Below are positions 6,294-8,969 of a DNA stretch of 8,969 nucleotides, piece after piece (the stretch's first letter is position 1; each line of letters begins with the position of its first letter). The notes under the pieces are model-generated. The model saw nothing but the letters and a program-made list of their open reading frames with translations. It ran no database searches and was not told the origin of the DNA. The stretch is from NCBI GenBank assembly GCA_035526665.1, contig DATLBY010000164.1, positions 1-8,969 on the forward strand, in the 5' to 3' direction. The stretch comes from DATLBY01 sp035526665 (GTDB lineage: Bacteria; Acidobacteriota; Terriglobia; Bryobacterales; Bryobacteraceae). Position numbers and translations under genes: made by a program.

Positions 6294-6303
6294 GGAGGGC
6301 ATG
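6294..6303 (+). promoter_or_regulatory. Ribosome binding site of the right receptor, very close spacing
   Basis: GGAGG (6294-6298) is followed by only two bases before the ATG at 6301. The spacing is shorter than usual, but the ATG leads straight into a clear signal peptide and no better in-frame start lies nearby. Confidence 0.5.
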
Positions 6304-8969
6304 CCCACGCTGCGACTCATCGCCTTTAGTGTCTTCGTTTTTACCCTTTCCGCCTTCGCGCAATCCGAAGTCGGGACGGCATCTCTCAACGGAACGGTTA
6401 CCGACCCCACCGGGGCCGCGGTCAGTGGGGCTAAAGTTACAGCGGCGAATGTTGCCACCGGTCTCACTCGAACAACGCAAACGCGCGAGGCTGGCCTTTA
6501 TAGTCTTCTGCGCCTGCCCGTGGGAACCTACGACGTAACAATCGAAGCGAGCGGCTTCAAAACCGTCAAGCGAGCTGCAGTGCCCCTGTCGATTGGCGCC
6601 GTCGCCACGCTGGACGTTTTGCTCGAATTGGGCGCCGCACAAGAGACGATCAGTGTCACTGCGGAGGTCCCGGTGGTGGAGACCACCCGTTCTCAAACCA
6701 GCACTGTAGTTAGCGAAAAAGCAGTCGCCGATCTGCCAGTGAATGGACGGAACTTCCTCGACTTTACCCTGCTCACTCCTGGAGTCTCGCGCGACTATTC
6801 GCGTTTTGGCGATATCTCCTTTGGCGGCCAGCGCGGCACCTCCAATAGCATCCTGGTGGATGGAGCCGACAGCAATAACGTGTTCTTCGGTCAGTCCACC
6901 GGCCGCTCCGGAACCGGACGCAATCCTTACAGCTTCAGCCAGGATGCGGTCCAGGAGTTTCAGGTGAACACGAGCGGCTACACCGCCGAAGTAGGACGAG
7001 CCGGCGGCGGCGTGGTGAATGTAATTACGAAATCCGGCACGAATGAGCTTCACGGCACCATATTCGAATTCTTTCGCGATAAGGCCCTGAACGCCAACAC
7101 GTGGGCTAATAATCGGCGCGGCGCTCCCAAGCGGGCCTATCACTTCAATCAATTCGGCGGCAACCTCGGGGGACCTATCATCAAGAACAAAGCCTTCTTT
7201 TTCTTCGATTATGACGGGCAACGCAACACCACCCCGAACACCGTGTTCCTGCAGATTGCGCCGCCTTCCGACGCCCTCTCGCAGCAGGCTTTACAGGAGT
7301 TGACGCCGAAGCTGGCATCCTACGTCAATACGCTCAACAATAACGTGTATCTGGCGAAGGTGGATTGGGATATCACGGGCAACCAGCGGCTCAGCGTCCG
7401 TTACAACGCAAACCGCTTTAAGGGCGCAAACTTTGAAAGCACCGGCAACAACAGCGCCGCCGAGCACACCGGCAGCAGCGACGTCTCAACCGACAACGCG
7501 GCCGCCAGCTACACCCTGGTGATGAGCCCCAACACAGTGTTCGAATCCCGCGGAGTTTTCACTCGGGATAACGAGCCAGGCGCCGCCAATGCGACAGCCC
7601 CGGAAGCGCAAATCCGGCAGAGCGGTACGCTGGTGATGCAGATCGGCCGCAACAGCATCAGCCCGCGTTACACGAATGCGCGCACGTATCAATTTGTGAA
7701 CAGCCTTTCCCACGTCGTGGGACGACATACGTATAAGTTTGGAGCCGACCTGGATTTCCAGCGAATCGATAACTTCTTCCCAGGAAACTTTGGCGGATCG
7801 TTCCAGTTCAATAGCTACGCGGATTTCGCGGCCCGCCGTGCCGCCAGCTTTACGCAAGGATTCGCGGGCGCGAATACCGATGGCCCTCTCACGAAACCAA
7901 ATGTAAACGAGTACGCTTTCTATGCGCAGGATTCCTGGCGGGCTTCAGATAAGCTGACACTGAACTATGGCGGACGTTATGATCTTTTCGATTATGCGCA
8001 GCCCCAGGTGAAGAATCCCGACGCCGGACTGGCCGCATTGCATCTGGATACATCTCACATCAACCGCGACACCAACAACCTGGCGGCCCGCTTTGGCTTC
8101 GCTTATAAACTGAACCGGAATGGGCGGACCGCGCTGCGCGGCGGTTATGGAATGTACTACGGCCGGACCCCCTCGATTCTAACCGGCACGGCCTTCTCTC
8201 AGAACGGTATTCAGGTGCAGACCTACACCCTGACCAGCAATATCCCTACGTATCCGAATATCTTGTCAGCGCCGCCTACCCTCAGTCGCACTCCGGACAT
8301 TTACGTGTTTGCTCCCGATTACGTCCAGCCATTGACGCATCAGTTCAGCCTGAACTTCGAGACTCAGCTTGGCAAGGATTATGCACTAACAGTAGGCTAT
8401 CTGGGCGTGAAGGGCGTGCATCTGTCGCGTACGCGCGACATCAATCTGTTCCCCTCCATTCCGGTGCAAGGCGCCTTCGGTGATGGAACTCCGGTTACCT
8501 TCTTCCGGCATCCCGATGGCAGGCCCAATCCAAACTTCAGGCGGATCAGCATTTTCGACAGCGGCGCGGATTCCACTTATCACGGCGGTTTCATTCAACT
8601 TTCCAAACGCTTCTCACAGAGTTTCCAAGTGCAGACCTCCTACACCTTATCGAAGGTGATCGATTCGGTTCCTGACCAGACCTCAGTGGTTGTCGGGGGC
8701 GGAGATGATGCCAAGGTGGCGCAGGACACGCTGCTCCCGAATCTCGATCGCGCGCTGGGCAACGGCGATGTGCGCCATCGTTTCGTCTTTTCCGGGTTAT
8801 GGGATATCAACTACGCGCATTCCCTCAGTAACCCGGTTCTGCGCGCGCTTCTTAGCGGATACCAGCTTTCGGGGATCGGCAATGTACAGAGTGGACGTTT
8901 TCTGAGCGCGACAATCGGCGGCAATTCGGATGTGAATAACGACGGGAATACGCGCAACGACCGTCCTCC
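6301..8969 (+). CDS. Oar-like TonB-dependent receptor (3' end outside window)
   Basis: This is a probable outer-membrane beta-barrel protein of the Oar/carboxypeptidase-regulatory TonB-receptor family; its substrate is unknown. I translated 889 residues with no stop up to the window edge. A signal peptide (MPTLRLIAFSVFVFTLSAFA, likely cut before Gln21) is followed by a carboxypeptidase-regulatory-like domain at about 25-110 (LNGTVTDPTGAAVSGAKV; GLYSLLRLPVGTYDVTIEASGF). The plug domain at about 125-245 has LPVNGRNFLDFTLLTPGV, ILVDGADSNN, QEFQVNTSGYTAEVGRAGGG and VITKSGTNELHGT. A long barrel follows, including FNQFGGNLGGPII, YAFYAQDSWRASDKLTLNYG, LRGGYGMYYGR and YLGVKG. The last residues (NDGNTRNDRP) are typical of the closing part of these proteins, so probably 100-250 residues are missing. 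No obvious TonB box is visible. It is divergent from ada-alkA and probably functionally unrelated to it. Confidence 0.93.
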   Translation, partial: MPTLRLIAFSVFVFTLSAFAQSEVGTASLNGTVTDPTGAAVSGAKVTAANVATGLTRTTQTREAGLYSLLRLPVGTYDVTIEASGFKTVKRAAVPLSIGAVATLDVLLELGAAQETISVTAEVPVVETTRSQTSTVVSEKAVADLPVNGRNFLDFTLLTPGVSRDYSRFGDISFGGQRGTSNSILVDGADSNNVFFGQSTGRSGTGRNPYSFSQDAVQEFQVNTSGYTAEVGRAGGGVVNVITKSGTNELHGTIFEFFRDKALNANTWANNRRGAPKRAYHFNQFGGNLGGPIIKNKAFFFFDYDGQRNTTPNTVFLQIAPPSDALSQQALQELTPKLASYVNTLNNNVYLAKVDWDITGNQRLSVRYNANRFKGANFESTGNNSAAEHTGSSDVSTDNAAASYTLVMSPNTVFESRGVFTRDNEPGAANATAPEAQIRQSGTLVMQIGRNSISPRYTNARTYQFVNSLSHVVGRHTYKFGADLDFQRIDNFFPGNFGGSFQFNSYADFAARRAASFTQGFAGANTDGPLTKPNVNEYAFYAQDSWRASDKLTLNYGGRYDLFDYAQPQVKNPDAGLAALHLDTSHINRDTNNLAARFGFAYKLNRNGRTALRGGYGMYYGRTPSILTGTAFSQNGIQVQTYTLTSNIPTYPNILSAPPTLSRTPDIYVFAPDYVQPLTHQFSLNFETQLGKDYALTVGYLGVKGVHLSRTRDINLFPSIPVQGAFGDGTPVTFFRHPDGRPNPNFRRISIFDSGADSTYHGGFIQLSKRFSQSFQVQTSYTLSKVIDSVPDQTSVVVGGGDDAKVAQDTLLPNLDRALGNGDVRHRFVFSGLWDINYAHSLSNPVLRALLSGYQLSGIGNVQSGRFLSATIGGNSDVNNDGNTRNDRP

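Larger units (their letters stand above)
6158..6300. other. Divergent regulatory region between ada-alkA and the right receptor
   Basis: This 143-base region drives two genes in opposite directions. It holds the ada-alkA promoter candidate, a 17-bp dyad at 6206-6222, and a second dyad at 6247-6272 near the receptor start. I could not pick out a convincing -35/-10 pair for the receptor. No coding sequence is supported here; the open frames crossing it on both strands are shadows of the flanking genes. Confidence 0.6.

Noticed and set aside
6158..6300. Exact E. coli-type Ada operator (AAT, six bases, GCAA) upstream of ada-alkA.
   Set aside because: I searched both strands by eye and found no exact match; only a GCGCAA core inside another dyad, about 100 bases from the gene start.
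5657..6538. 293-residue plus-strand open frame over the ada-alkA start and the intergenic region.
   Set aside because: It is antisense to the Ada and HTH domains, then out of frame with the receptor. The composition is arginine- and proline-rich, with no recognisable motif.
5704..7221. Long 505-residue minus-strand open frame crossing from ada-alkA into the right receptor.
   Set aside because: It lies antisense to the receptor and in another frame of ada-alkA, both of which have clear family motifs. Its translation shows no domain, signal or repeat. Long antisense frames are common in GC-rich genes.
1..8969. CRISPR array, insertion sequence, tRNA or phage genes.
   Set aside because: No spaced direct repeats, terminal inverted repeats with a transposase, cloverleaf folds or phage-like proteins were visible; nearly all of the window is filled by the six genes.

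Overview
The window looks like ordinary chromosome from a Gram-negative bacterium of moderately high GC. The best guess is an acidobacterium (Solibacter/Bryobacter-like). That guess rests on two large outer-membrane proteins of the Oar-like type (carboxypeptidase-regulatory-like domain, plug, beta-barrel), a family strongly expanded in Acidobacteriota, and on the general style of the gnd and zwf proteins. It is an inference from remembered families, not a database match.

Layout, left to right. (1) Bases 1-1513, minus strand: the N-terminal half of an Oar-like TonB-dependent receptor whose 3' end lies outside the window. (2) Bases 1514-1797: a divergent intergenic region holding a possible receptor promoter and the ribosome binding sites of both neighbours. 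(3) Bases 1798-4209, plus strand: a two-gene operon, gnd (6-phosphogluconate dehydrogenase, short YqeC/GndA-like type) and zwf (glucose-6-phosphate dehydrogenase), six bases apart. (4) Bases 4226-6157, minus strand: a two-gene DNA alkylation-repair operon with no spacer. It comprises an Ada(N-terminal)-AraC HTH-AlkA fusion and ogt (O6-methylguanine methyltransferase), and it converges on zwf. A strong nested inverted repeat covers the convergent junction. (5) Bases 6158-6300: a divergent regulatory region with a near-consensus -10 box placed for a leaderless ada-alkA mRNA and two perfect dyads. (6) Bases 6301-8969, plus strand: a second Oar-like TonB-dependent receptor, running off the right edge.

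Functionally, gnd and zwf encode two of the three oxidative pentose-phosphate enzymes; the lactonase gene (pgl) is not in the window. The repair operon splits the jobs of E. coli Ada, AlkA and Ogt across two proteins: a methylphosphotriester-sensing activator fused to a 3-methyladenine glycosylase, plus a separate O6-alkylguanine acceptor. The two receptors are probably unrelated in regulation to the genes between them.

I found no mobile element, CRISPR array, tRNA or rRNA, and no clearly undescribed system. The points most worth a second look are a substitution at a conserved lysine in Zwf, the possible leaderless and operator architecture upstream of ada-alkA, the inverted repeat at the zwf/ogt junction, and the unresolved start of the left-hand receptor.
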